Positions 1-9,005 of a stretch of 64,000 bases of DNA are shown here, piece after piece (position 1 is the stretch's first letter; each line of letters begins with the position of its first letter). Location: assembly GCF_000147335.1 (NCBI RefSeq), contig NC_014501.1:186001-250000 (forward strand), given 5' to 3'. Source of the stretch: Gloeothece verrucosa PCC 7822 (GTDB taxonomy: Bacteria; Cyanobacteriota; Cyanobacteriia; Cyanobacteriales; Microcystaceae). The notes under the pieces were generated by a model that was not told the DNA's origin, did not search any database, and saw only the letters and a list, made by a program, of their open reading frames with translations. A program made the translations under genes and the position numbers.

Positions 1-2
1 AT

Positions 3-926
3 CCCTCTTTACTTCCTACTGAACCGCAAACTGGCGAAATTATTTGGCGTGACCATGCTAGGGTTAGCGATCAATTTGCAACAATTTTAAATAAGATGAT
101 TCATGAATATCATCGCTTACGCTATCAAAATGCCAGGGAGGCCTTAGAAGATTTAAACTCGTTGAATTTTTCCAACCCTACTGTTTATTCTACAGAGGCT
201 AACAGTTCAAATCCTACTCTAGTGGTTTCTCCTGGATCTAATGATAATTCTCCAAGGACATTAAATTCCCCTAAAATTTTCCCTTGGGTTTTCGGGCTAA
301 TGGGGGGATTAGTTTTAGCGGCAACAGGAACTATTATTTTTAATCGTTTTATCTCTAATTCCTCTACAGTGGTAACGGTTTCTCCTACTCCTGATGCCTC
401 TGCCTCAGAACCGCCGCCAACCACTTTCACCCCTTCTGTTGCTCCTGATGCCTCTACCTCAGAACCGCCGCCAACCACCTTAACTCCTTATCCTACTCCT
501 GATGCCTCTGCCTCAGAACCGCCGCCAACCACTTTAACCCCTTCTCCTACTCCTGATGCCTCTCCCTCAGTATCATTAAATCCTGCTACTTGGCTTTCTG
601 CTAGTGGTAAGACCACTATTCCTCAACTAGATAGTATCTGTTGGGGGAATAATCAAATTAACTCAGCACAAACTGTTTTTAGTAGTCCTCCTTATCAAGG
701 GAGTTTACGCTTTAATAATCCAAAAACAGGCGGCTGTTTTCCGGGAGACACTTTAACAGGAACTTTTGAACTTTCTAGTCAGGGAAATTACTGCACAGGT
801 CAAATAACAGTCACTTGGTATGAAAATAATCAGGCTCATCTACAATGGTTAATCAATAATTTGGGTACTGATTGTCCAGTGAGTAGCGATAGATGGGAAA
901 TAGATACTCATCCCGTGCGAGGTTAA
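3..926 (+). CDS. Serine/threonine protein kinase, C-terminal part (5' truncated by window edge)
   Basis: The frame is open from the first bases and reads LPTEPQTGEIIWRDHA, matching the end of the C-lobe of cyanobacterial Hanks-type kinases; the complete kinase at 25334 carries the near-identical LETDPRSGEILWR. The first in-frame ATG at 96 is therefore probably internal. After the kinase lobe come a membrane helix (about residues 92-116 of the visible part), a Pro/Thr/Ser-rich stretch with three 18-residue tandem repeats, and a C-terminal globular domain with four cysteines. The topology implied is a cytoplasmic kinase with an external sensor-like tail. Catalytic motifs lie outside the window, so activity cannot be judged. 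It ends 14 nt from the convergent ftsY stop. Confidence 0.85.
   Translation, partial: PSLLPTEPQTGEIIWRDHARVSDQFATILNKMIHEYHRLRYQNAREALEDLNSLNFSNPTVYSTEANSSNPTLVVSPGSNDNSPRTLNSPKIFPWVFGLMGGLVLAATGTIIFNRFISNSSTVVTVSPTPDASASEPPPTTFTPSVAPDASTSEPPPTTLTPYPTPDASASEPPPTTLTPSPTPDASPSVSLNPATWLSASGKTTIPQLDSICWGNNQINSAQTVFSSPPYQGSLRFNNPKTGGCFPGDTLTGTFELSSQGNYCTGQITVTWYENNQAHLQWLINNLGTDCPVSSDRWEIDTHPVRG
390..551 (+). repeat. Three 54-bp tandem repeats inside the kinase linker
   Basis: Three in-frame units encode PDASxSEPPPTTxTPxxx (18 residues each), and a fourth partial unit (PDASPS) follows. The DNA copies are nearly identical, suggesting recent slippage or unequal exchange. The unit lies between the membrane helix and the C-terminal domain, so copy-number change would only alter linker length. 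Confidence 0.9.
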
Positions 927-940
927 TAATAACAAGCCGC

Positions 941-2386
941 TCAACCATTTAATAAAGCTTCTACAAACTCATAACTCGAAAACGGACGTAAATCCTCAAT
1001 TCCTTCACCCGCACCAATAAACCGAATGGGTAAATCTAATTGCTGTGCTACTGCTAAAGCGACACCTCCTTTAGCTGTCCCATCTAACTTAGTCAAGACA
1101 ACCCCACTTAATTTAGCCGCTTCTGAAAACACTTGAGCTTGACGCAGGCCGTTTTGTCCTAAAGTGGCATCTAAAACGAGTAAAGATTCTACTTTAGCCT
1201 TGGGGGCTTTTTTATCAATAATGCGACGAATTTTTGCCAATTCATCCATCAAATTTTTCTTATTTTGTAAACGTCCCGCCGTATCCACTAATAATAAATT
1301 GACATTGCGCGACTGTGCCGCATTAATCCCATCAAATACTACCGCCGCCGGGTCAGTATTTTTGCCGGGGTTAGCAATCACTTCTGTTCCACTGCGTTCG
1401 CCCCAAATTTTCACCTGTTCGACGGCTGCCGCGCGAAAAGTATCAGCCGCCACAATCAGACAGCTATAACCAGATTTATTGGCCATGTGAGCCAATTTTC
1501 CAATGGTTGTGGTTTTTCCTGCTCCATTTACCCCAGTTAAAAGCCAAATATTGAGAACGTCTTTTTCTGGCTCAAAGGCGGTATCCTCAAAATGTTTGAA
1601 AGGGCGATCGAGAATTTCTCGTATAATTTCCTTAAGATACTCAATGGCTTGTTCTGGGGGTAAAGATTCCTCCCGCAATTTTTCCTGTAGTGCTTCAATA
1701 ATATAATCGGTGGCTTCAATCCCTACATCTGCCTGTAATAAGAGTGCTTCTATTTCTGTTACTGCATCTTGATTAAGAGGCCCTTGACCCACAATAGCTT
1801 TAAGCTGGTTAACCAAACTGCGGCGAGTTTTACCGAGACCTTCTCGAAGCCGCTTTAACCAATTAATTTCTTCTTCGGTTACGTCCTCGGCGGCGCGTCC
1901 TTGTTTGGCTAAAACCTGTGCTGACCAGACAAAATCATCATCAAAGCTGAGAGATTTGAATTGCTCTTGCACCAGTGGGGTGTCTGTGGCGGTTTCTTTG
2001 AGGATGTCTAAACGGTCTGATTTTTTCATCCAAGCCGGAACCGCTTGAGAGGGTTCGCTAAGAGCGAGTTTAGCCTCTGAGGGGGTGTCGCTAACTCCTA
2101 CTGTGGGTTCTGGTGTTTTGATCTCTTCTAAGGATGTAGTGGTCAATTCTTGAGCAGGAGTTTCTGCACTGGGAGTCAGTTCGACAGTTTCTTCGCTTTT
2201 TCGCTGCTGAATATTCTTAAAGGCCGTTTTAGCCCAATTGAGATACTCTTCTTGACCCGATGCGGCTTTTTCGGGTTCGGGTTCAGCTTGCACAGGTTGA
2301 GCTTCAGGGGTGAGCGGCTCAGATACAGGCTTTTCCGGTTCGGTTTTAGCAGTAGTTTCTTTTTGACGGCGAAACCAATTAAACAT
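941..2386 (-). CDS. ftsY: Signal recognition particle receptor FtsY
   Basis: SRP receptor GTPase that docks ribosome-nascent chain-SRP complexes at the membrane for co-translational insertion. The 481 residues comprise a long acidic, low-complexity A region (1 to about 170), a helical N domain (about 175-265) and the G domain. Visible GTPase motifs are GVNGAGKTTT (about 285-294), DTAGR (368-372), DATLGQ (406-411) and TKLDG (432-436). The acidic A region is poorly conserved in the family, as expected. ATG start at 2386. The gene is convergent with the kinase and divergent from the zinc-ribbon GUN4 gene, so it is probably transcribed alone. Confidence 0.97.
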   Translation of the reverse strand: MFNWFRRQKETTAKTEPEKPVSEPLTPEAQPVQAEPEPEKAASGQEEYLNWAKTAFKNIQQRKSEETVELTPSAETPAQELTTTSLEEIKTPEPTVGVSDTPSEAKLALSEPSQAVPAWMKKSDRLDILKETATDTPLVQEQFKSLSFDDDFVWSAQVLAKQGRAAEDVTEEEINWLKRLREGLGKTRRSLVNQLKAIVGQGPLNQDAVTEIEALLLQADVGIEATDYIIEALQEKLREESLPPEQAIEYLKEIIREILDRPFKHFEDTAFEPEKDVLNIWLLTGVNGAGKTTTIGKLAHMANKSGYSCLIVAADTFRAAAVEQVKIWGERSGTEVIANPGKNTDPAAVVFDGINAAQSRNVNLLLVDTAGRLQNKKNLMDELAKIRRIIDKKAPKAKVESLLVLDATLGQNGLRQAQVFSEAAKLSGVVLTKLDGTAKGGVALAVAQQLDLPIRFIGAGEGIEDLRPFSSYEFVEALLNG

Positions 2387-2540
2387 CAGAATACAGTGTT
2401 AAACGGGCGTGTAAATTAATCTTAACGTTAATGGGAAAGGTGGGAAAGGGAGAGATTTACACACCTGTGTTCGGCTGTGAGTTTAGCCAGACTTTGGGGA
2501 ACTCTAGAACTGTAGGCATTTTGTCAAGCTAGAGGTTAAC

Positions 2541-3245
2541 ATGAGTCAATGTCTTAATCCTAATTGTCTTTACCATAATCTGGATACTAACCAATTGTGC
2601 TTTAAATGTGGCTCATCTCTGTTATTAAAAGTCAGACCTAGAGGATTGAGTCAAAGATTTTTCCCTGTAGATAAGTATTTATCCTCTCATCCCACGCTAG
2701 AGATTGGCTATTGTAGACTTTATCAGTTTCTTGCTACCAAAAATTGGAAAGAAGCTAATGAAGAAACCGCTCACCTTATCTTAAAAATTTGCGAAAACAT
2801 TCAAAAATTTGGCGGCGATTGGCCAAATTTGTCCTATTTACCGGCTCTAGAATTGAGAAAAATTGATCGATTGTGGCTTCATTTTAGTGAGGGGCATTTT
2901 GGCTTTTCTGTTCAAGGAGAAATTTGGCAGCAATTAGGCGGAAGATTAGATTTTTTTGAGTTTGAACTTTATGAACAATGGGCTAAAAAAGTTGGTTGGC
3001 AGGCGAATAATATATGGATAAAATATTCTCAATTAAAAGATTTTACCTATGGTCCTGATGGATATCTACCGGCTGTTACCATGACCTGGTCAAATGGGGA
3101 TGCTGCTTGCTGCGGCGTAGAAACTTTTCAATTATTTTCTCAAGTAAGTCCTTTAATTAAATCGGGATCATCCCATTTTTGTTATTCTGAACCTTATCCT
3201 TCGCTATCCCCTTCTACAAGCTTAGGGCTAAAGGCTCAGGGCTGA
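2541..3245 (+). CDS. Zinc-ribbon GUN4-domain protein
   Basis: The N-terminus has two CxxxxC/CxxC-type pairs (CLNPNC at 4-9 and CFKCG at about 20-24), read as a small zinc ribbon. A GUN4 domain follows (about 50-195): the pattern YxxLxxxLxxxxWKEANEET, then LRKIDRLWLHFSEGHFGFSVQ and a GG(R)LDFF segment, matches GUN4, the porphyrin-binding activator of Mg-chelatase. The canonical Gun4 has no zinc ribbon, so this is a paralog whose role is unknown; binding of a tetrapyrrole is inference from the family. The last 25 or so residues are Ser-rich and beyond the domain. ATG start, single-gene unit divergent from ftsY. Confidence 0.8.
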   Translation: MSQCLNPNCLYHNLDTNQLCFKCGSSLLLKVRPRGLSQRFFPVDKYLSSHPTLEIGYCRLYQFLATKNWKEANEETAHLILKICENIQKFGGDWPNLSYLPALELRKIDRLWLHFSEGHFGFSVQGEIWQQLGGRLDFFEFELYEQWAKKVGWQANNIWIKYSQLKDFTYGPDGYLPAVTMTWSNGDAACCGVETFQLFSQVSPLIKSGSSHFCYSEPYPSLSPSTSLGLKAQG

Positions 3246-3391
3246 GGGCAACTCCTACTATAATATATAGACTAAAAACTCAGATTTGCGACGAAATTAG
3301 CTTACTAGATTCATAGACATTTTCAGCTTTTCTCGATGCTAATTAGGTAGGGGCCATTAGTGCGAAAAAAGGCCCACCATCCCCTATAGTT

Positions 3392-4030
3392 TTAACTTTT
3401 AGCTTCTAGTTTCAATTGTTCTGTTACCCGTCGCAAAACGCCATTAATAAATCGATATCCCTCTTCATCTGAGTAACGTTTAGCAATTTCTACGGCTTCA
3501 TTAATAGCGACTTTTTGAGGGACTTCCAGAAATAACATTTCAGCGACGGCAATTCTTAAAATATCGCGGTCAATTTTCGGTAAGCGGCTTAACTGCCAGT
3601 CTACCATTCCCGTTGCTAATTGTTGTTCTATTTCTTTTTGCCGGCGGAAAACCGTCCCAATAATTTCTACAGCATATTCTCGCACTTCATACTGACTTGA
3701 GAGTTGAACAATTTCGGGGATTTCTATCATCGCCGCCAGTCGATTAATGGCATTTTGAGTTAATTCTAAAGCTTCATTAACCATAGTTTGGGCACTTTTA
3801 AGATTGGTGGCCCGGGTTTCACTGGCTAATAAACGTTCTTGGGAGCGGCTCACTTCTGCGGCTGCTGTTTCTAAGGTTTCTTGAACTTCTCCGGCTAGAG
3901 TGCGAATAGCGGCTAAAACCAGTTGATTTAACTCTACTGCTTCGAGTTTTTCGGAAGCACCTTTGATTTGACTTAAACTCAACAGAGCTAATTCTCTGGC
4001 AATACGACGAGGTTGTTGACGAGGAGGCAT
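3392..4030 (-). CDS. nusB: Transcription antitermination protein NusB
   Basis: NusB binds boxA RNA with NusE (S10) in rRNA antitermination complexes. The 212-residue product begins [21 protein letters not shown], the typical RRxARExALxxLxQ start, and contains the C-terminal signature [27 protein letters not shown] chose the ATG at 4030, not the in-frame one at 4099: the extra 23 residues do not look like NusB and would overlap the upstream DUF502 gene. A helical insertion (about 50-110), usual in cyanobacterial NusB, makes it longer than the E. coli protein. Gap to the upstream DUF502 gene is 37 nt, so co-transcription is likely. Confidence 0.93.
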   Translation of the reverse strand: MPPRQQPRRIARELALLSLSQIKGASEKLEAVELNQLVLAAIRTLAGEVQETLETAAAEVSRSQERLLASETRATNLKSAQTMVNEALELTQNAINRLAAMIEIPEIVQLSSQYEVREYAVEIIGTVFRRQKEIEQQLATGMVDWQLSRLPKIDRDILRIAVAEMLFLEVPQKVAINEAVEIAKRYSDEEGYRFINGVLRRVTEQLKLEAKS

Positions 4031-4067
4031 AGTTAAATGGTAGGGTGTGAGGTTTGAGAAACGGAAA

Positions 4068-4829
4068 TTAATCTTCTTTGTTAAGAACAGGTTCTTCAAT
4101 CGATTGATGTTTCTCTTCTGATAAAGATTTTGTTAAGGAGTTATTTGTATAGAATTTGGGTAAAGTCAGGGGAATAGATGGCGGTGGGTTGGGATTAACA
4201 ATTCCTCCAGAAATTAAAATTTTAAAAGCATCTTCAATGGACATTGATACATCTATAACCTCGTCTTCTGGTACAATGGCATACCAGCCGGAGGTAGGAT
4301 TAGGGGTTGTAGGAATGAATATATTTAGCATAGGTTTTGCTAATTCTGATTGCAGTTGACTGCTTAGAGTTCCAGTCACAAAACCCAGGCTCCAAACTCC
4401 CTGCCTAGGATATTCTACCATAACGACTCGACGAAATTTTGTCTTAGAATCTTTAAAAAGGGTTTCTAAAATTTGTTGAAGAGTTTTATAAACGGAGCCA
4501 GCTAAAGGAATGGATTGTAGAATTTTTTCTCCTACGTCAAGCAGCCATCTTCCGACAATATTACGCGCCATTAACCCAATTAACAAAATGGCCAGCAAAG
4601 GCACGGTCAAGCCCACTGCTAAATTGATAAAATTGCTTAAAATTGGGTCAAGATTATGAAAAGGGTTTAGCTGTTTAGGAATACGAGTCAGTAAATCAAT
4701 GACCCAACTAGCAATGGTTATACTTAACCAAATTGTGGTTGCCAAGGGAATAATCACTAATAGACCAGCGATTAAGTCATTTTTTAAATCTTGTTTTAAA
4801 CGTTGTAAAAATGAGCTAACACTCGCCAT
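4068..4829 (-). CDS. DUF502 family membrane protein
   Basis: A 253-residue membrane protein with two helices near the N-terminus (about 18-42 and 68-92), followed by the DUF502 core: [28 protein letters not shown], then a beta-rich region with [18 protein letters not shown] and [21 protein letters not shown]. These are hallmark strings of the family, whose function is unknown. The C-terminus is charged and probably cytoplasmic. ATG start at 4829. The neighbouring nusB lies 37 nt downstream, an arrangement that suggests one transcript but gives no functional hint. Confidence 0.92.
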   Translation of the reverse strand: MASVSSFLQRLKQDLKNDLIAGLLVIIPLATTIWLSITIASWVIDLLTRIPKQLNPFHNLDPILSNFINLAVGLTVPLLAILLIGLMARNIVGRWLLDVGEKILQSIPLAGSVYKTLQQILETLFKDSKTKFRRVVMVEYPRQGVWSLGFVTGTLSSQLQSELAKPMLNIFIPTTPNPTSGWYAIVPEDEVIDVSMSIEDAFKILISGGIVNPNPPPSIPLTLPKFYTNNSLTKSLSEEKHQSIEEPVLNKED

Positions 4830-5188
4830 ATAATTAAATAGTTTGTTTAGAAAGGGTTGATACTAAACGAGTTTTAAAAAGAGCGACAATAACTTTTAAA
4901 GTTTAGCCGAGAAATTTCACCCTCTAATTTTAGCATATGCCACAGGATTCATCAGGGATCATAGAGGTTCTAAAAGGCGTAAAAGCCTATTTTGGGCAAA
5001 AATATGGGTTATTCCCAAGTCTGTTGAGGTTTAACCTTAAGAATAACCCGAATTAAGTATGGTCGGAAACATATAAATAGTAGATGAGCGCAAAAAAAGG
5101 ATTATCAAAAATCAAAAAACGGGCACAGCATGAGCAAACTTTTTATAAAATAAAACCCTTGGTCAGTTAAAAGGATCACTGTATGGGT
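4830..5188. other. Intergenic region, no gene seen
   Basis: AT-rich spacer between two minus-strand genes. It holds the inverted repeat at 5006-5049 (listed separately) and presumably the promoter for DUF502-nusB near 4840-4900. No ORF or RNA gene was recognised. Confidence 0.6.
5006..5049 (-). terminator. Probable intrinsic terminator downstream of the HpsJ-like gene
   Basis: GGGTTATTC (5006-5014) pairs exactly with GAATAACCC (5041-5049), and the stem extends inward through AAG/CTT with two mismatches. Read on the minus strand the hairpin is followed by ATATTTTTG. It lies 140 nt past the stop of the gene at 5189, so read-through to DUF502 would be limited if it works. Confidence 0.5.
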
Positions 5189-5989
5189 TTAGCGTCTTGC
5201 TTCTTTGGGTACGCCACCGCCTAGACCTCGTATGCCTAACCAACCTACAGCGCTATAAACGATCGCCAACAATAAGCTACTCAACCCAATACGTAACCCT
5301 TGCTTGAGAGCCTCGGTTTTAGCTCGACTTTCGGCATCTCGTTGTCGATCTGCGAGTTGGGTTTGGAGTTGGTTTTTAATTTCTTGAACTTTCTTTTTAA
5401 AGTCTTCAGGTTTTTGAGCTAAATCTCGTAAACCTTGAAGTTGTTCAGTTTGTCGTTTCAGTTGCTCTAATTGTTGGGCGGTTAATTGTTGACCTTGAAA
5501 GGTACCAGTTTGAAGAATTTGTTGAAACTGTTGAATTTGACCATTAAGTTGTTGGGGATTTTGAGAAATACTATTTAACTGAGATAGAAAAGCTTGGATT
5601 TGCTGTTCTCCTTGTCCAACCCCTTGTTGAATTTGTTCTAAAGCACTTGTTTTGGCTTGATTGAGATTATTTAAATGTACAGGCACTAAGAGTAAGAAAA
5701 TCAAACCTAAGAGACTAGCTAAAATAAATATGGGTAATTTGAGGTCTACAGGAGATTTTTTAGTAGCCGAACCACTCAGACTATCAATCCAATAGCCGAT
5801 CAGAATCATCCCGATACCTACCAGAGGAACAACCCCTCGATCAACCACAGTGGTGACAAAATTAATCTGCCAGGTAGAATTCTGCCAATTAAAAGGAACC
5901 GCAAAGGTAATGACATCTAGTAAAAAGGAGAGAATGAAGATCACCCCGATTAACTTAAGACATAAGGAAGTATAGGCTGAACTAATCAT
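5189..5989 (-). CDS. HpsJ-like membrane protein
   Basis: 266 residues: two N-terminal helices (about 8-30 and 48-70), a third near 85-105, a long Gln-rich coiled-coil stretch (about 110-230), and a final helix (about 233-252) with WLGIRGLGG. The N-terminal pattern LKLIGVIFILSFLLDVITFAVPFNWQN...TTVVDRGVVPLVGIGMILIGYWID is that of cyanobacterial proteins named HpsJ (hormogonium polysaccharide/exosortase-associated). Whether this one takes part in polysaccharide export is unproven; no hps genes adjoin it. A PEP-CTERM protein is encoded at 29.2 kb, so an exosortase system may exist in the genome. Confidence 0.6.
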   Translation of the reverse strand: MISSAYTSLCLKLIGVIFILSFLLDVITFAVPFNWQNSTWQINFVTTVVDRGVVPLVGIGMILIGYWIDSLSGSATKKSPVDLKLPIFILASLLGLIFLLLVPVHLNNLNQAKTSALEQIQQGVGQGEQQIQAFLSQLNSISQNPQQLNGQIQQFQQILQTGTFQGQQLTAQQLEQLKRQTEQLQGLRDLAQKPEDFKKKVQEIKNQLQTQLADRQRDAESRAKTEALKQGLRIGLSSLLLAIVYSAVGWLGIRGLGGGVPKEARR

Positions 5990-6190
5990 TGTTATCGTTG
6001 TCTATATAACTTAAATGGAGCAACTACTCTAACATACTTAAAACTTAGTTAGGATGGCTAATTCTCTAGCCATGCCGGATAATTCCTCCCATATAATAGT
6101 ATGTAACCTTACGGACACCAAAGATCAAATTTTTTCCTTTCAAGTTCCTGTAGTGCTTCGATAACTTCTCAGTTCAATAGGCAAAGACAA

Positions 6191-6913
6191 ATGGAAAAAT
6201 TCGTAGAAATTTTAGCTGATAAGCAAGCTCTCATTGAGCGAACCTTAACCTTAGTCGTCGAAAAAATTGAAGCCGCCATAGGGACAAGAGGACGATGTAC
6301 CATTGCTTTAGCAGGAGGAAGTACGCCAAAACCGTTATATGAAGCTTTATCCACTCAAGCACTTCCTTGGGATAAACTCGAGGTATTTTGGGGAGATGAG
6401 CGCTATGTGCCGCCAAACCATCCAGATAGCAATCAACTGATGGCTCGTAAAGCTTGGTTAGATCATGTGCCGATCCCGGACGCCAATATTCATCCTATGC
6501 CTACCGATGGAAATGATCCCGACTCCGATGCTAAAAAATATCACTCTGAATTAGGCAAAGTCTTTCAAGTCCCTGAATCGGAATTTCCCGTCTTTGATCT
6601 GATTTTATTGGGGATGGGAGATGATGGACACACCGCCTCCCTATTTCCCCAAACCGAAGCGCTAAAAGTCCGCGATCGCTCTATCACCGTAGGGAATAAA
6701 GATGGTCAACCCCGTATTACTTTTACGGTTCCCTTGATTAATCAAGCTCGCTGTGTGATGTTTCTTGTCTCAGGTGCCAGCAAACAGCCGGCCTTAGCTC
6801 AAATTTTTGCGGCTTCAGCAGAGGAGCTAGATTACCCGTCTCGCTTAATTCAACCTCAAGGCGAACTCTGGTGGCTCCTCGATGCGGCAGCCGGAGAAAA
6901 GTTAAAGCGTTAA
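6191..6913 (+). CDS. pgl: 6-phosphogluconolactonase
   Basis: Hydrolyses 6-phosphogluconolactone to 6-phosphogluconate, the second step of the oxidative pentose phosphate pathway, in the cytoplasm. The 240-residue length fits the bacterial DevB/SOL family. Recognisable blocks are ALAGGSTPKPLYE (about 38-50), WGDERYVPPNHPDSN (about 66-80) and LGMGDDGHTASLFP (about 138-151). ATG start. It stands alone between a minus-strand membrane gene and the FHA gene 61 nt downstream; no zwf or gnd is adjacent. Confidence 0.96.
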   Translation: MEKFVEILADKQALIERTLTLVVEKIEAAIGTRGRCTIALAGGSTPKPLYEALSTQALPWDKLEVFWGDERYVPPNHPDSNQLMARKAWLDHVPIPDANIHPMPTDGNDPDSDAKKYHSELGKVFQVPESEFPVFDLILLGMGDDGHTASLFPQTEALKVRDRSITVGNKDGQPRITFTVPLINQARCVMFLVSGASKQPALAQIFAASAEELDYPSRLIQPQGELWWLLDAAAGEKLKR

Positions 6914-6974
6914 TCCGGAGTAGGGGGAAGGGGATAATAACTAAAGACTAACGACCAATGACTAATGACTGACT

Positions 6975-7724
6975 ATGATTGTTTGTCCTAACTGCGATCA
7001 CCAAAATCCTGACGGGGCGGCTCAATGTGAAGCCTGTTACACCCCGTTACCTGTTATGAGTTTTTGTCCTAATTGTGGCGCTGGGGTTCAAGCCAATGCT
7101 ACCTTTTGTGGACAGTGCGGCTACAATCTCCAACCCCCAGGGATTCCTGCTGAACCATCAACGCCAGAAATTTTATCTAGTCCTTCAACGACTAAAAGTG
7201 CGGAACGCATTCCGCACCCCAGTAAAAGTACCTCTCCCCCTGACACTTCCTCGCCTGCGGTCACGGTTCAGTCTCTCCCCCCTGAATTGCTCAAGCCTAA
7301 GCCTAGTAGTCCGCCGGTTATTCCCTCACCGAAAAGTGACGAGACAGCTTTAGATCAAAACGAGTGGGAAATAGCTGGTATGACTCGCCTACAAATCCAA
7401 AAAGCGAGTTTACTACATTTACAAACCAACCAAACCGTAGAAGTTCCTCAAGGATTATCGATCATTCATATTGGCAAACCGAATGAACGTATTCCTCCGG
7501 ATATTGATGTCTCTGGTTTCCCAGATTCGGATATTGTCTCTCGAGTCCATGCAGATATTCGTGTAGAAGGCGATCTTTACTATATTGAAGATACCGGCAG
7601 TTCTAATGGAACTTACATCAATCACATTCCCCTCTCACCGGGAGATCGCCATCGTTTACGCTCAGGAGATCGCATTGCTCTGGGAAAAGGGGACAAACTG
7701 ACCTTTATTTTTCAACTGTCGTAA
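6975..7724 (+). CDS. Double zinc-ribbon FHA-domain protein
   Basis: Two CxxC...CxxC zinc ribbons occupy residues 1-50 (CPNCDHQNPDGAAQCEAC, then CPNCGAGVQANATFCGQCG), followed by a Pro/Ser-rich linker and a C-terminal FHA domain (about 150-249) with HIGKP, SRVHADI and GSSNGTYIN. FHA domains bind phosphothreonine, so a partner of the Ser/Thr kinases in this window is plausible but inferred. The linker contains the palindromic in-frame insert encoding SAERIPHPS. A short TAATGACT-type repeat lies immediately upstream of the ATG. The protease gene follows closely (about 27 nt to its ATG). Confidence 0.9.
   Translation: MIVCPNCDHQNPDGAAQCEACYTPLPVMSFCPNCGAGVQANATFCGQCGYNLQPPGIPAEPSTPEILSSPSTTKSAERIPHPSKSTSPPDTSSPAVTVQSLPPELLKPKPSSPPVIPSPKSDETALDQNEWEIAGMTRLQIQKASLLHLQTNQTVEVPQGLSIIHIGKPNERIPPDIDVSGFPDSDIVSRVHADIRVEGDLYYIEDTGSSNGTYINHIPLSPGDRHRLRSGDRIALGKGDKLTFIFQLS
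7198..7217. repeat. Palindromic repeat read in frame (copy 1)
   Basis: GTGCGGAACGCATTCCGCAC has perfect 8-bp arms around CGCA. With its flanks it encodes SAERIPHPS in the linker of the FHA protein. A second copy, in the same reading frame, is at 52316-52335. Confidence 0.9.
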
Positions 7725-7751
7725 ACTTATTTACCCTTGGAAGATCGAAAA

Positions 7752-9005
7752 ATGCGGGCAGCAAATTGGCGAATTGGCTCATTATTTGGAATCCCTATCT
7801 ATATTGATTCCTCATGGTTTCTTATTCTTCTGTTGATCACCATCATTAATGCGGGTGATGTCAATGCGATGGAATTATCCCAGGTATCTCCCGCCCTTGG
7901 CTGGCTGACCGGGTTAATGATGGCTTTGTTGTTATTTGCTTCTGTACTCCTTCATGAACTTGGCCATAGCTTAGTTGCCCGCTCTCAAGGGATTAGCGTT
8001 AAATCCATTACTTTATTTTTATTTGGGGGTATTGCCTCTATTGAACGGGAATCTTATACTCCCACAGAAGCTTTTTGGGTTGCCATTGCCGGCCCAATGG
8101 TGAGTTTAGTCTTATTTGCACTGTTTTTTGGCTTGACGAAGGTTTGGGAGTCATCGCCCATACTCGAGTTAATCACTTCAGATCTTGCCAGAATTAACTT
8201 AGTGTTAGTTATTTTTAACTTGATCCCCGGTTTACCTCTCGATGGAGGTCAGGTGTTAAAGGCCATTGTCTGGAAAATGACGGGTGATCGCTTTACGGGT
8301 GTTCGTTGGGCTTCAGCCAGTGGTAAATTAATCGGCGGGTTGGGCATCGTTTTTGGCTTGTTTCTCGTTTTAGCAAGCGGAGAACTTGGGGCCATTTGGT
8401 TATCGTTAATTGGTTGGTTTGTCCTGAAAAATGCTAAGGCTTATGACGATTTGACCCTCCTGCAACAAAGTTTATTAGAATTAGTCGCCGCCGATGTCAT
8501 GACCCGAGAATTTCGCGTCGTTAATGCTAATTTAACCCTACGAGAATTTATAGAAGAGTATGTGGTTTCTCAACTGGGTTTGGGCACATCGAATACTTAT
8601 ACTTATACTTATTATGCCGCCTCTGAAGGACGTTATCGAGGTTTATTGAGAGTTTCACAACTACAATTAATTGAGCGCAGTCAATGGTCTAATCAGCGAT
8701 TAATTGATATTGTTCATCCCTTAACGGAAATTCCTTCTGTACAAGAAAAAACGCCTTTAGTTCAAGTGGTTAAGGAACTCGAAAAAATTAGAGAGCCGGC
8801 CATTACGGTATTATCTCCGGCCGGTGCAGTCGCCGGAGTCATTGATCGCGCCGATGTGGTCAAAGCGATCGCCCTCAAAAATCACTTATCGATTTCTGAA
8901 ACCGAAATCAAGCGCATTAAGACAGAAAGAACTTATCCGGCTTATTTACAATTAGGAGCGATCGCTAACACGATTCTTCAGCAAGACCTTCCCAAGCAAC
9001 CCTAG
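7752..9005 (+). CDS. Site-2 protease family (M50) intramembrane metalloprotease with CBS-type domain
   Basis: A polytopic membrane zinc protease of the S2P family, which cuts membrane-anchored substrates such as anti-sigma factors. The zinc motif HELGH is at about 68-72 inside a transmembrane helix, and the third-ligand motif NLIPGLPLDGGQ is at about 163. The C-terminal half carries a degenerate CBS-like pair ending in ...PAGAVAGVIDRADVVKAI. The longest frame starts at a TTG (7737), but the ATG at 7752 gives the usual MRAANWRIGSLFGIPIYIDSSW start. It ends in a 4-nt convergent overlap with the MscS gene. The substrate is unknown. Confidence 0.93.
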   Translation: MRAANWRIGSLFGIPIYIDSSWFLILLLITIINAGDVNAMELSQVSPALGWLTGLMMALLLFASVLLHELGHSLVARSQGISVKSITLFLFGGIASIERESYTPTEAFWVAIAGPMVSLVLFALFFGLTKVWESSPILELITSDLARINLVLVIFNLIPGLPLDGGQVLKAIVWKMTGDRFTGVRWASASGKLIGGLGIVFGLFLVLASGELGAIWLSLIGWFVLKNAKAYDDLTLLQQSLLELVAADVMTREFRVVNANLTLREFIEEYVVSQLGLGTSNTYTYTYYAASEGRYRGLLRVSQLQLIERSQWSNQRLIDIVHPLTEIPSVQEKTPLVQVVKELEKIREPAITVLSPAGAVAGVIDRADVVKAIALKNHLSISETEIKRIKTERTYPAYLQLGAIANTILQQDLPKQP

